Positions 1 to 11,800 of a DNA stretch of 64,000 nucleotides are shown here, piece after piece. The notes beneath the pieces are model-generated. The model was not told the origin of the DNA and searched no databases. It saw only the letters and a program-made list of their open reading frames with translations. The DNA comes from Euleptes europaea (Eukaryota; Chordata; Lepidosauria; Squamata; Sphaerodactylidae), in the NCBI RefSeq assembly GCF_029931775.1, contig NC_079325.1, positions 38,418,673 to 38,482,672 on the forward strand. Direction: 5' to 3'. How positions within the stretch are numbered: position 1 is the first letter of the stretch; the number at the start of each line of letters is the position of its first letter. The translations under genes were made by a program, and so were the position numbers.

Positions 1-200
1 TTTACATTCCTGATATGGGTGTTTCCAAGGTCCCAGGTCCTTGTAAAGTTCACTTACATATGACTTGTTTGACCCAGGATGGATGCTGTTGGGAAATAGT
101 GTTTTTTCTCAGCTCCACAGCATCAGGGTGCTTTCATGCACCTCCTGGGTTTTCCCCATCTTTGCTATGATGTTTCCCAAATCTGCTTTGCTGCAGTGTT

Positions 201-467
201 TAGATATTTTGGGGGTGGAGCCTGAGGAGGGCAGGGTTTGGAGAGGGGAGGGACTTCAATGCCACAGAGATCCACAATCATTTGCAAGTGGATTTTGCCT
301 TTTCACACAGTAAAATCCATCTGCAAAGTGCATTGAAAGTGGATTGAAAGTGCATTATTCGGCATGTGTGAAAGCCCCCCCCCCCCCGTGAACTGATTTC
401 TGTTGCCTGGAGATAGGTGTAGTAATGGGAGATCTCCAGCCACCACCTGGAGGTTGGCAACCCTAGC
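201..467. mobile_element. Small TIR element (gttgccaa family), partial left end
   Basis: Contains gtggagcctgaggagggcag, then cctggagataggtgtagtaa and ends ccacctggaggttggcaacc ct. The left terminus is missing and about 90 unrelated bases lie in the middle. Confidence 0.8.
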
Positions 468-928
468 TATCAATCAAGGTACTGGCCTGCCTAGGACTGC
501 GGGGTGTAGAAGTTAATGGGCTACGTGTCAATTAAATTTGCAGAAAAAGCAGGTCAAACTGGGAAATGAAGGTGTTTGTAGCACCTGGTTCCTAAGATTC
601 ACCTGCACCCCTTGTCCCCACTTCCATTGCCCTGGCTGGGCTGCTGACAGTGATTGAATTGAGGCCGTAAAGGGCCCATACTATGTTGTTATCACATTCC
701 TCATTGTTGCTGCTATCCTGACGGGCTTCCCTGCTGTTGCACAGTGGGTTCCTGAGAGAATGTCCAGCAGCAACTGGGTAAGGTTGGGGCAATGTGTGGG
801 GAGGGTGCTCCTAGACAAAATTTAAAGTTCTGCAATTTCACTTCAACCTGGTGCTATATTTTCACTGAACACTGAACACTGCCTTGGTAAGGAAAGTGAT
901 CAGATCATTTCCGTCGCTGAAACATAGT

Positions 929-1500
929 ATCGGTTCAAGGTTCAGTTTATTGCATATGGCCAAAGGCTGTTAAAACTCGAGCAATTTATCAGAACTTATC
1001 AGAACCGGAACTTATCAGAAAACTGAACAAAGAACATTGTTCAAAGATTGACATTCAAGTTAATCTGGAATTTAAGGTAAGATAAAGGTCCCCTGTGCAA
1101 GCACCGGGTCATTTCTGACCCATGGGTGACGTCACATCCCGACGTTTACTAGGCAGACTTTGTTTTACGGGGTGGTTTGCCAGTGCCTTCCCCAGTCATC
1201 TTCCCTTTACCCCCAGTAAGCTGGGTACTCATTTTACCTACCTCGGAAGGATGGTAGGCTGAGTCAACCTTGAGCCGGCTACCTGAAACCAACTTCTGTC
1301 GGGATCGAACTCAGATCGGGAGCAGTGCAGAGCTTGGACTGCAGTACTGCAGCTTACCACTCTGCGCCATGGGGCTCTGGAATTTAAATAACATAAAATA
1401 AACATCGAAACCACTCAGAACTTGGAGTCTAAGCTGTGCCTAATACTGAAATCTCAAGCCTGTTACAATTTTGGTCCCAATAAGGTCCCTAGATAAGGTT
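929..1500 (-). mobile_element. LINE 3' tail, antisense, split by a SINE
   Basis: cagtttattgcatatggcca (943-962) is the reverse complement of a LINE tail (tggccatatgcaataaactg) like that at 14,460. The Sauria-type SINE at 1,076-1,375 is inserted into it. The right border is uncertain. Confidence 0.5.
1076..1375 (-). mobile_element. Sauria-type tRNA-derived SINE
   Basis: On the minus strand it starts with a tRNA-like head (gagccccatggcgcagagtg, then gttcgatcccgac as a B box) and ends in a taaaggtaaaggtcccctgtg-type tail. Flanked by the direct repeat tctggaatttaa at 1,064-1,075 and 1,376-1,387. Confidence 0.88.
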
Positions 1501-2036
1501 TACATTTGTGGATTGGAGATCCCACTTCATATCAACCTCTTGTGTATAGAATTTGCAGTAACATAGTTTTGTATTCTGCTGTCTCTGTGCATGAGAGCAA
1601 TGTTGATGTGCTTCTGTGTGTGAGGCCTGGGGCAATTGTCTCCAGTGCCTCCCCTTTGGAAGCTTGCTAACTCAGGGTGTCAGTTATCCTTTTCTGAAAA
1701 TGAAGTGGGGGACCTGAGCTGGAGGCTTCATCCAGTGCTGGTGCCTGAATTTCAACAAGCAGAAGGTCATATACTCTGTTGACTAGCTGAGGGCAGAGAG
1801 CCAGGCTCCTAGTATTAATACCAGCACTGGCTAGTCAGTCACATGTCCAATATTGCACTCTCCTGTTTCCCTCTACACTCAAAGCAGAGTAGACTACAAG
1901 GCAAACTCCTAACCTTGGCCCATACAGTTTGATCCCTGGAATCCCTGCCAGTGACCTCTGAAAGCACTCTTACCATGTTTGCTTGTTTACTGCTAGAGAA
2001 AGTGACACAAATCCATCTTTGGCTGTCTTGCTGCAG

Positions 2037-2822
2037 ATGTTTCTGATGGGCCTTATAGATGGTGCCAGAAGACGCGATTCTCACTATTGGATAGGGTTGG
2101 TGTGGCAAGAGGCAAAAGCTCAGCTTACCTGGGTGGATGGAACTCCAATATCACAGAGCTGGTACAGGTAGGAAAGAAGAGATTATTTGGCTCAGATTGT
2201 AAAAGTGCTTGGCTAGCATGCAAAGGGAAGTGGGATCAAGGGATGTTTTTTGTGTGTGTGTACAGCAGGGTCAGCCCTGGTTACTATTTGGATGGGAGAC
2301 CACTAAGGAATACCAAGGTTGCTGTGCAGAGGAAGGCACTGGCAAACCACCTCTGTTAGTCTCTTGCCATGAAAACCCCAAAAGGGGTCGCCATAAGTCG
2401 GCTGCGACTTGACTTTACACACACACGCATACAGCCAGCCCAGCTATGAGACAGGGGAAGACACTTCCTTAGACAGCAAAAATGGTGGTGGATCAAATTT
2501 TGTTCCTACTTCCACCAGCTCCTTGTTCCTCTTCTGTAGACTGGGGAAGAGTCTCCAAGGTGGTGTCAGTGGTAATAAAGTTTCTTTAGGATAACGTAAT
2601 GCCTATAGCTAGAACAACAGAGCCATATATATATATATCAATCAGAGTTGTTTTCTCCATCATGCCTCTTAGATTTTGAACTTTTCTGTTTTATCAGTAA
2701 CTGGCTGCAGGGACATCCCAAGAAGGGGCGCTGTGTACAGCTGGTGGGCTTTTACACCAGCCAGTGGCGAGACTGGGACTGTAGTGCAAACAGCTCCTTC
2801 ATCTGTGAGATTCCAGCAAAAG
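2037..2822 (+). CDS. CTLD-A, exons 2037-2167 and 2698-2822 (first exon not in window)
   Basis: Exon 1 starts after a pyrimidine-rich acceptor (ctgcag) in phase 0 and reads HYWIGLVWQEAK...LTWVDGT, the conserved WIGL and W.DG core of a C-type lectin fold. It ends at a gtagg donor in phase 2. Exon 2 reads NWLQGHPKKGRCVQLVG...WRDWDC...FICE, supplying the two conserved cysteines and the FICE end. The exon with the first cysteines was not found between 1 and 2036 and is probably upstream. The sugar-binding motifs EPN or QPD are absent. The intron phases (0 then 2) match CTLD-C, -E and -F. Confidence 0.85.
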
Positions 2823-5800
2823 GTTTGACAGGAATTCAGTAATGAGGCCATCCCATCCTACCCCTCTCAATTTCAAATTCAAAATCCAGCAGGCTATTTA
2901 GGAGATTGCCAGATATTTGAATTAGAGGAATATAAAGAAGAATTTATACAAGCAAATTTGAGTTGGAACTATTTACAGGATGATTCCACGACCACTCCAG
3001 ATTTGCTTCAGCTCTTTTTCTAACCACCTACCAGGGATCACAAATGGGTGTCTCAGGTGGCCAACAGAGAGGCTTTGAAGGATATTCTGCTTCTCACAGG
3101 GGCCACAGACATGACCAGACAATCTGGTAAAATGGGCAGCTTTATCTTAAGAGCCCAACCAGAGTCAAAGAACTCATCTATACTGTATGTCAGTTTGATA
3201 GGAGTTTAACTTCTATGGTTTCCCCCAGCATTCTGAGAACTGTAGTGCTGGGAATCCTCAGTTGGAGACCTCCAGCTCCAGCCTCAAAAAATTATAGTTC
3301 TCTGTGAAGAGGGAATGACAAAACTATATGTGGCATGGCCATAGACTCCTTCTATTCAACGCCCCGCTTTCTTTTCTAGATGCTTTCCCTGGCTCTGTGA
3401 GGATGGCATGTTTCAATTCCTACTGCTATGCCTTCCATTTTCCATCCTTCCGGGAACTGAGGTCATGGAGAGAGGCCCAGGCTTTGTGCGAAGAATCCAG
3501 GGAGAATTTAGTGACCATCCACAACGAGGAGGACAACGCCTTCCTGTCATGTAAGGGCCTAGAAATGTAAAACGAGGCAGTGGTCAAAGTGGATTTAGCA
3601 CTAAATAAGGCAATTGTCAAAGTTTCTAACCTGCCTCATCTTGTCAAATTTATTTTGTGCTATTGATGATGCTTTGAGAAGTGGTAAGCTGGTGATGGAG
3701 TGGCCCTTTGGCCTTTTCAAATGGTCGGCAGTGGTGGTTCTGCTACTTGCCTTCCAGATGCCTTTCCTGTAGACGGCTGGTACATGTGGATTGGGCTGCG
3801 ATTTGGCACTTCATGGAAGTGGAGTGACTCTTCATCCCCTGTTTATTTCCGGTGGCATTCAGGTAAGGTTGTTTTCTTAGAGCTTGTATGTTCCTGAGCC
3901 GGATAAGACGTGGCTTAGGAATTTGTTTACTCAGAGAAGCCGCCTCCTGGAAGTGGCAGGGAATCTGCTCGTCCCTCCCCTTTACACTTCTGGATTTCTG
4001 ATTGGTGGCTATAACGTCATTCAAAAAGTCCCAATTGTTATGTCTATCCACTGATCAATTTGATTAAAATCCTGCCGGCTTATCCAATGTTTTTAAATGT
4101 CAAAGAGTCATCCAAACCTCAGATGGGGAGATACGGATTCTACAGATATTTTTTCCACTCCTTCGGAACTTCCAATTCCAGGTAAAACGAAAGAGTTCTT
4201 GTTACTTACTCAGATTTTAGAAGAGGAGGTATTCTTGCTTATGTATCGTTGCTTAGATGGTAATAGGTAGGGGAGAGCTGAGCCTAATTCCAAAGAGACG
4301 TTTACGGCAATGGTTTACCCTCAGGCCAGACGGGACCTCATCCAGGATTCCAAGAGTCACCCGATGGCTCTCTCGGCAAAACTGGGGGTCAAACCGCACT
4401 TCGTGGGCAGCAGGAGAGATCCTGTTTCCCAATCTACTATTTAGGATCGGGTAGGGGTGCAAGATTACACCCCAGATTCGAGACGAATCTTGGTTCCCTT
4501 GGGAGCCCCCAAGAGACGTGGTGCTCAGCTCAGCGTCCCTAGCGGAAGTCGGCCGGAAAGTTCTCTCTATCAACGTTTTCTACTCCGTGCATAATTTTAT
4601 AAACCTCTATCATGTCCCTGGGATGTGGAATGGTATGGTAGTGTATGTCCTGATCTTGTCAGATCTCAGAAACTAAGCAGGGTTGGTGCTTGGATGGGTG
4701 ACAACCAAGGAAGACTCTACAGAGGAAAGCAATGGCCAACCACCTCTGCTTCACACTTGCCTGCACAGCCTATCAAATCTCCAGTGGCCAATCAGAAGCC
4801 TTGCTGGACAAAAGCCCCACTTGGCCTGCCCACTTTGTGAAAACACTTGGTGGGAACCAGGAAAGGTGTTGGCTGGTACCACATTGGGAACCCCTGCACC
4901 ACACCATCAGAAGTCCTGCCCAGTTCTTTCTGCCTGCAGATTTGCTGTAGTATAGAGCTTTAGAGGGAAAATGAGTTGAACCTTTTTCTTCTTGGTAGTA
5001 AAGGGGCTCTTTAGGATGGGAACAGACATGCCAGCGACAGCAGTAAGGGATTCCAGGAGGCAGTCCTCCCTCAAACATTATGTTGCTATGAAGCAGAAAC
5101 AGCTTCAAAGAGCTTTAGCTACCCCTAGTTATTCTCTTTTGTAGACAAAACCCCAACTGAGACACGGGACCAATGTGCAGTGCTGAGTCTCCAGCCAGAT
5201 GATGTTGCCCACCATGGAACATGGGAAACCAGGTCTTGCAACACGCACCCTACTTCTGAGCCCACAGGCTTTATCTGCCAACACAAACATGGTAAGTTCC
5301 ATGGAGGAAAACAGGGAATCCACTGAGGAACTCAAGAGAGATGCTCCTAGACCAGGTTTTTGAGTTGTTTGGCTGGAGAATTGTTAAAAATTGAACTTAA
5401 CAAGCATGGACTTCTAGAATTAATTGTTAAATTTAAAAATAATATATTGCAAAGGGCCACTGATGGAATTTACCTGAAAGTTCTTTAAAAGCTCTGATGG
5501 CTACATGTTTTCAGAGTATCTATCACTAAAATTTGACTCCTTAGCAGAGGACTAGAAGGTAGCCAATATAAATATCAGCTTCTTTTTAAAATATGGTGGA
5601 GGGAGCAGTATCCATGGGATTACACACTGTCAGCCTAATTTCAGTCCAGTCCGAGTAAATGCATAGAAAGGATGGTTAAAGCTAAAAATGTTGAGCATAC
5701 AGAACACGTGTGAGCAAATTTTTTGCTGAAGGCTGAATCTGGATCCTGCAAGCCAATACTCCTGACAAATTATTAAGCAGCTTGAGGGCCATATGAAAAG

Positions 5801-8800
5801 GCCAGATGTGACCCCTGGGGTATAATTTGCCCATTTTTGATATAGTAGAAGAAGAGTTGTTTTTTATATACTTTCTCTACCACTTAAGGGAGAAGCAAAC
5901 CAATTTATAATCACCTTCCCTTCTCCTCCCCCCAACAGACACCCTGTGAGGTAGGTGGGGCTGAGAGAGTGTGACTAGCCCAAGGTCACCCAGCTGCCTT
6001 CACATGTAGGAGTGGGGAAACAAATCTAGTTCATCAGATGAGTGTCTGCCACTCATGTGGAGGAGTGGGGAATCAAACCCGGTTCTCCAGATCAGAGTCC
6101 ACTGCTCCAAACTACCATTCTTAACCACTACATCACACTGGCTCCTGAACATGATTAATAGCCACGGAGGAATGTTGGTCTGCAATTGAATTTCAACTTT
6201 CCTGTACTCTTACAATGCACATGAGATTTCAGTCTAAACAACGTGAGATCTACAAGAGCAATAATTCAATTGCTAAGTATATGCTTTGCATGCAGAGTCC
6301 CCTGTATCTTCATTTAAAAGGAGAAATGAGAGAGCAACTGCCAGTCGTTGGCCACATTGGGTTGGACAGGCTAGTGGTCTGACACAATGCAAGGGAGTTT
6401 CATATGTTCACAACTAGCTTTTCTGAGAAGGACTCAGCGTGGCTTCTGCAAAGGAAAAGCTGTTCTCATCAGTCTTGTAGGAACTGTTGACGGGATTACA
6501 AACATATAGAAGGGGCTCATGCCTTTCAAGAATCTTTTGGCACAAAGGGGAAACTGAACTGGCTGTGAGTGGAGCATTCATGTGGATGCTTTGTCTGCAG
6601 CCAATCTTGGGAGGGGGGCAGATCAAAGTTCAACTTTTCTCACTCCCCCCATTTCCAGCCATTTAACAGGCTTGTACCACAGCTCAACTGTGAAGGGGAA
6701 AGGAGGTCGAAGAGGAGTTGCTGGGCTAATGCAACAGAGGGCAAGTGTGGGGGCATAGAATCAGCAGGAAACAGTGTGAGGACTGGACTTGTGGAAACGA
6801 TCCCCAGCCACATTCACCCACTCTGTTGCGTTTGCAGCAAGGGCACTATTTTCCTCCCCCATGTAGAAGCAGTCACCGTATTAAATGCACTTGCATGGCT
6901 TTCTGAACGTGATTAATAGCCATGGAGGAATGTCGATCTACAATTGAATTTCAACCTTCTTATACTCTCACAATGCACATGAGATTTCAGCCTAAACAAT
7001 GTGAGATCTACAATCAGAATCCCCAAAGTTTTGTCAAGATTAAAAACAGCTTCTTGAGTGTGCCTCTGTGCCTCTGTATGAATCAGATCAAGGCCAGAGC
7101 ACTGGGAGAATGTGGATTAATCCTTTTCCCTTGTGCAGTTTATTTTCCTGATTTAAATTTCTCTTCCAATGGTCGCCTCATGGGGAACATAAAGGAACTG
7201 TGAACCAATGTCATGTGCCTCGTGATATTTCCCCTTAGGTTTTGGTAGGGATATGTATATTTTTCTGAAAGGTATGCATGTAATTTCTTCTAGACAGCCC
7301 TCTGCTGCTGTTAATCTCCCTTGGCTTTAGGGGTTCAAGAAAATAGGGTTAAGCCTAATGCAATTTTGTCTGTATTGTCAGATTTTTGTGGTCCACTGGA
7401 GCCTGTGGAATTTCCCCTCCCTGGTGGGATGGGTCCGCACACCACAGCTGACGTTGTCTTCACTTTGCCTGCTAAGTCTTCCTGTTCTTTCTCCTTGATT
7501 GGACGATATGCCAACATCACCCCTTTCCAGCTGAGTCTCGTCTCTGATGCTACTCATGTGCACGGCAGCATTGTGGGTAAACTTGGCAACGTTTCAGTTT
7601 ACAAGAATTTCCCTCACGTGCCTTTTCTCCTTGGGCTCAACACATGGAGTTTTATCACCTTCCCTGATGGCATTGCAAGCTTCTTCAACCACCGGGAGCA
7701 CTTCCGGCTCTCTGATGCCCTGGACATTTCTTTTGCAAATCTCAGCTGCTTGCGGATGAGCGGAGTGACTGTGGCCAACGCATCCCTAGGTAACTTGAAC
7801 CAAAACAGATAGCAGCTCGGAGCACAGGGCCTTCTTCTAATTAGGTCATTACTTGAGACCTAGCAGAAGTGTCACAGGATTATTCCAAGGGCGGTGCATA
7901 AACTGAAGTACCAGAGATGCAAAGTCTGTGCTATCAGGCACATAGTTCAGTTTCCTTGCCTTTCGTTACAGTGAAAAAGCAAAAGTTTAGCCCATAGGAT
8001 TGCAAGACTATGCTTGAAAGCATGTTGCTAAGTAATGTTTTAAGATCTTAGAGATTAGGTGTCAGTGCCTTGTTGGTGGTTGCATCAAGTTGCAGCCGAT
8101 TTATGGCAACCCTGGAGGGTTTTCAAGGCTAGAGACTAATAGAGGTGGTTTGACATTGCCTGCCTCTGCATAGCAACCCTGGACTTCCTTGGTGGTCTCC
8201 CATCCAAGTACTAACCAGGGTCGACCCTGCTTAGTTTATGAGATCTGAGAGGCTAGCTTGGGCCATCCAGGCTAGTGCCCTATTAGCAAAATGAAAATAA
8301 AATATGTCAGTGAACTGCAGAACACATTCTGCAAAGGAAGAAGCTTATTCAAACTAGCTCAGTATACATAATTGATACAGATCTCAGAATTTAGTCTCCT
8401 GGTGCAGAGTTCGGATTGATGACATGTAGAATTTTGAATTTTTTTAAAAGCACAAAGTTTATCAAACCCTGATCATAGTCCAACTGCCCGGTTCTGCCAT
8501 CTGTATAAATCTTTGTAAATTTGCTTATTTTATACATCATTTTTGTTTCTGCTAGCCTTGGTGATTGGCAAGGAGCTATAAAGAACACTAAGCCTCCCTG
8601 CTTCTAGCTGCTAAGATTTCTTCAGGTTTTACATTTATTTTATTCATGTAATAAATAGGAATATCATTCTTAAATATAATGAAGAGCATACTTGCGGGGA
8701 GTGGGGTAAATGGGGGGTGGACTTCTTAGTGAAGTCTGCCAAACGAGACTTCTTAGTGAAGTCTGCCAATCACACAGTTATCAGAGTATTCCATGCACAT

Positions 8801-11800
8801 GGAGCAGCAAAAACAGGGAAATAACCCCCCACACTCAAGAGGTGGGAACCAGGATTTAACTTTTAAAAAAAAACAAATGTCTAGTTTGGCCCTGGGTCCC
8901 AGTTATGATGGAAGGGTGCTTGGCTACTGCCTCTTCTCCCTCTGATGGTCTCAGTTATGCCAGTTGGGAGCGAAGGATGGTGGCTGGCATCTGGATACAG
9001 GCACAATGGAAGCGTTCTCCAAAACGTGGTTTGATGGTTTGAAAACTGCTGCTTTGATTATTCATTGTTTTGTTAATGACAGAGAGTTGGATTTGATGGT
9101 TCCTCTTGTTCCATGATTCTCTGCTACATACTTTGAAGCTCCACCTCTGATCATATCTAGAGTGAACCAAAGAGGAAAGCGTAAAAGAATATTGCAGTTT
9201 TGGGCTTCTCTGAGCTGGTCATGGAGCAGGGAGCTTATGTTGCCATATGTGGGTTCCAAAGTTGATCTCTTTCTTTCCTTCCCTCTTAGAGTATCACCTT
9301 TCCTCTGACCTGCACTTCCCAGGTGGCAGCAGCCTGCAGCTAGAGAATGCCATCAGTCGCTACCTGGGCAGCTTCACTATTGGCCTGTGGGTTCGAAGCA
9401 ACTTCACTCTCTCCCACAAGATGTGTCTGATCAGCTACTCACTGAAGTGGAGACCACTGGAATTTGCACTCTTTCTCCTCTCCCCTTCTGGATTGGAATT
9501 CCATGTGAAGAGGTAAGGGACTTCTTACCACTTTAAGCAGTGTAGGGCTTGTGGGAAGAGTTGTAGAGCAGAGCCTTTGCATGAAGAAGATTCCAGGTTC
9601 AGTCCCTGGCATTTCTAGGTAAAAGATTCAGTATTGGGAAAGACCTCTTTCTGTACTGGAGACTGTGGAGAGCAACCACCAGTCAGAATAGACAATACTG
9701 AGCTAGGTGGACCCATGATCTGATCCATACGATGATCCATATAATCTCTGTTGGCTGTATATTTTTATTAAGTTAATATTTATACCACATGCTCTTAGCC
9801 TACTGATTTCTGATTTGGCTTATAGTGAAAATAGTTTCTAAGGAAAACAAAAATTATTATGTGAGTGTGTGTGTTAAGTGCTGTCAAGTCGTTTCCGACT
9901 CATGGCGACCCTATAAATCAATGGCCTCCAAACGTCCTATCTTTAACAGCCTGGCTCAGGTCTTGCAACTGAGGGCTGTGGCTTCCTTTATAAGGTCTAT
10001 CTATCTCTTGTTGGGTTTTCCTCTTTCCTGCTGCCTTCAACTTTTCCTGGCATGAATATAAATATTATAGTGAATAAAAAATCACCTTACTATATAAAAG
10101 CCAGCAAAACTATAAAATTCCCTTTGGCACAGATTAATAATGCAGTCCTTCTAGCCATTGAAATCAGTGGGTTTAGAAGGGTGTACCTCTGCTTAGGATT
10201 GTACTGTAAGAGCTTTAAAAATCATCTAAAGGCCTGTGTAAAGTTGGCATCTCAAGCTGCAAACCTGATCCATATATTTTCAAGTTTATGAGGGTTAGAA
10301 ACTTGACCTTTTTTTAAAGCAAAAAGCTGAGATTCTGTGGAAACTGGATTCTGTGCCCAATTGACATCCTTAAAAAGCTGAATAGTGTAACCAGTAAAAA
10401 AGATGTATTTATTTGTGTACTTAGCAACATTTATTTGCTTCTGCCATTCAAAATGCAGGGAAAAGAGCTATAGAGGGTGCTAAAGTTCCAGCTTCTCTCT
10501 GATCACAATGGAAATCCCCATCTGGCTCTTGAGAATTCACCAGCTTTTGTCTATATTCTTCCACATTCATAAGGGCTAGAATCTAGGGCTAGATTCATAA
10601 GGGTTATAGATCAAATCAAGCCAGAACTGACCCTAGAAGCTAAAATGACTAAACTGAGGCTATTGTATTTTGGTCACATGAGAAGACAAGAGTCACTAGA
10701 AAAGACAGTCATGCTAGGAAAAGTTGAGGGCAGCAGGAAAAGAGGAAGACCCAACAAGAGATGGATTGACTCAATAAAGGAAGCCACAGCCCTCAGTTTG
10801 CAAGATCTGAGCAAGGCTGTCAAAGATAGGACATTTTGTGTGTGTGTTAAGTGCCGTCAAGTCGCTTCCAACTCATGGCGACCCTATGAATGAAAGTCCT
10901 CCAAAATGTCCTATCTTTGACAGCCTTGCTCAGATCTTGCAAATTGAAGGCTGTGGCTTCCTTTATTGAGTCAATCCATCTCTTGTTGACATTTTGGAGA
11001 ACATTGATTCATAGGGTCGCTATGAGTCGGAAGTGACTTGACGGCACTTAACACATACACACAGAATCTTTAAAAAAAGACAACATCTTTAAAGTGTCAG
11101 AAAGCTGAATTCTTCTCCCAGTACCATGTTTTGCTCTATATGTCCACAGAATTGCAGTATACACATAGCCCTGGTTCTAGAGTCAGTGATTTTTTACAGC
11201 TGCAGTGACAATTTATGGGCTTTTAAAATGCTGACAGTGATTTCTTTGAACCCCTCTCCTGACTGTTCTTTGCAGAGCAGTGATGTTTAGCGGCACTAGT
11301 GGCTGTCTCCTGGATGGGTCCTGGCACCACGTGGCTGTGTCTGTCTCCAGCATTCGCGGTGTCATCCCCTTCCAGGTATTTGTCGATGGAGAATTCTGGG
11401 AGCCAGACTATGCAGATAGCACCAGCTTCATGCATAAGGGGCTGTCTCTCGGAGGAAAGCTGAGTGTTGGGCAGCTGGAAGTGGACAGCAGAGGTGAGTC
11501 CAGGGGCCTTGTCTGTATCCCTCAGCATTGAGTCAAATACCTGTAGGCATCCTAGATTTTCTTAACCTGGATACAACGGTTGCATTTTGTAATGTTCTCA
11601 GTAGTTGTTTTATGGCAGCTTTCCAGCAGCTTGCTGCACAGTGTGGTGGTTATGGTGTCTGATTAGGATCTGGGAGATCTAGGTTCAAATACCCACTCTG
11701 CCATGAAGATTGCTTGGTGATCTCTGGCTATTCTTTCCCATCCTAGTTCACTTCATAGGGCTGCTGTGAGGATAAGCTAGAGGAATGGAGAATGATATGC

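Larger units (their letters stand above)
1..2036. other. Left-edge intron of the mosaic lectin gene
   Basis: Apart from the TIR element at 201-467 and the LINE/SINE at 929-1,500, I see nothing in 1-200, 470-925 and 1,500-2,036. I looked for the missing first exon of CTLD-A (a C..GW...CY or W..A...C pattern) and found none. Confidence 0.6.
2823..7381. other. Introns with no further features in parts
   Basis: Nothing recognised at 2,823-3,379, 3,863-4,627, 4,766-5,144, 5,292-5,847 and 7,016-7,381. A diverged tRNA-Ala-like SINE fragment probably lies at 6,285-6,405 (ctttgcatgcagagtccc, ccagtcgttggccacattgg). Confidence 0.5.

Noticed and set aside
2255-2330. Possible 5S rRNA gene or pseudogene
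   Set aside because: Only the internal half of 5S is present and it is joined to a SINE tail also found in other copies.
7335-7563. Minus-strand frames opposite the galectin-like exon
   Set aside because: Shadows; the plus strand has splice sites in phase and recognisable folds.
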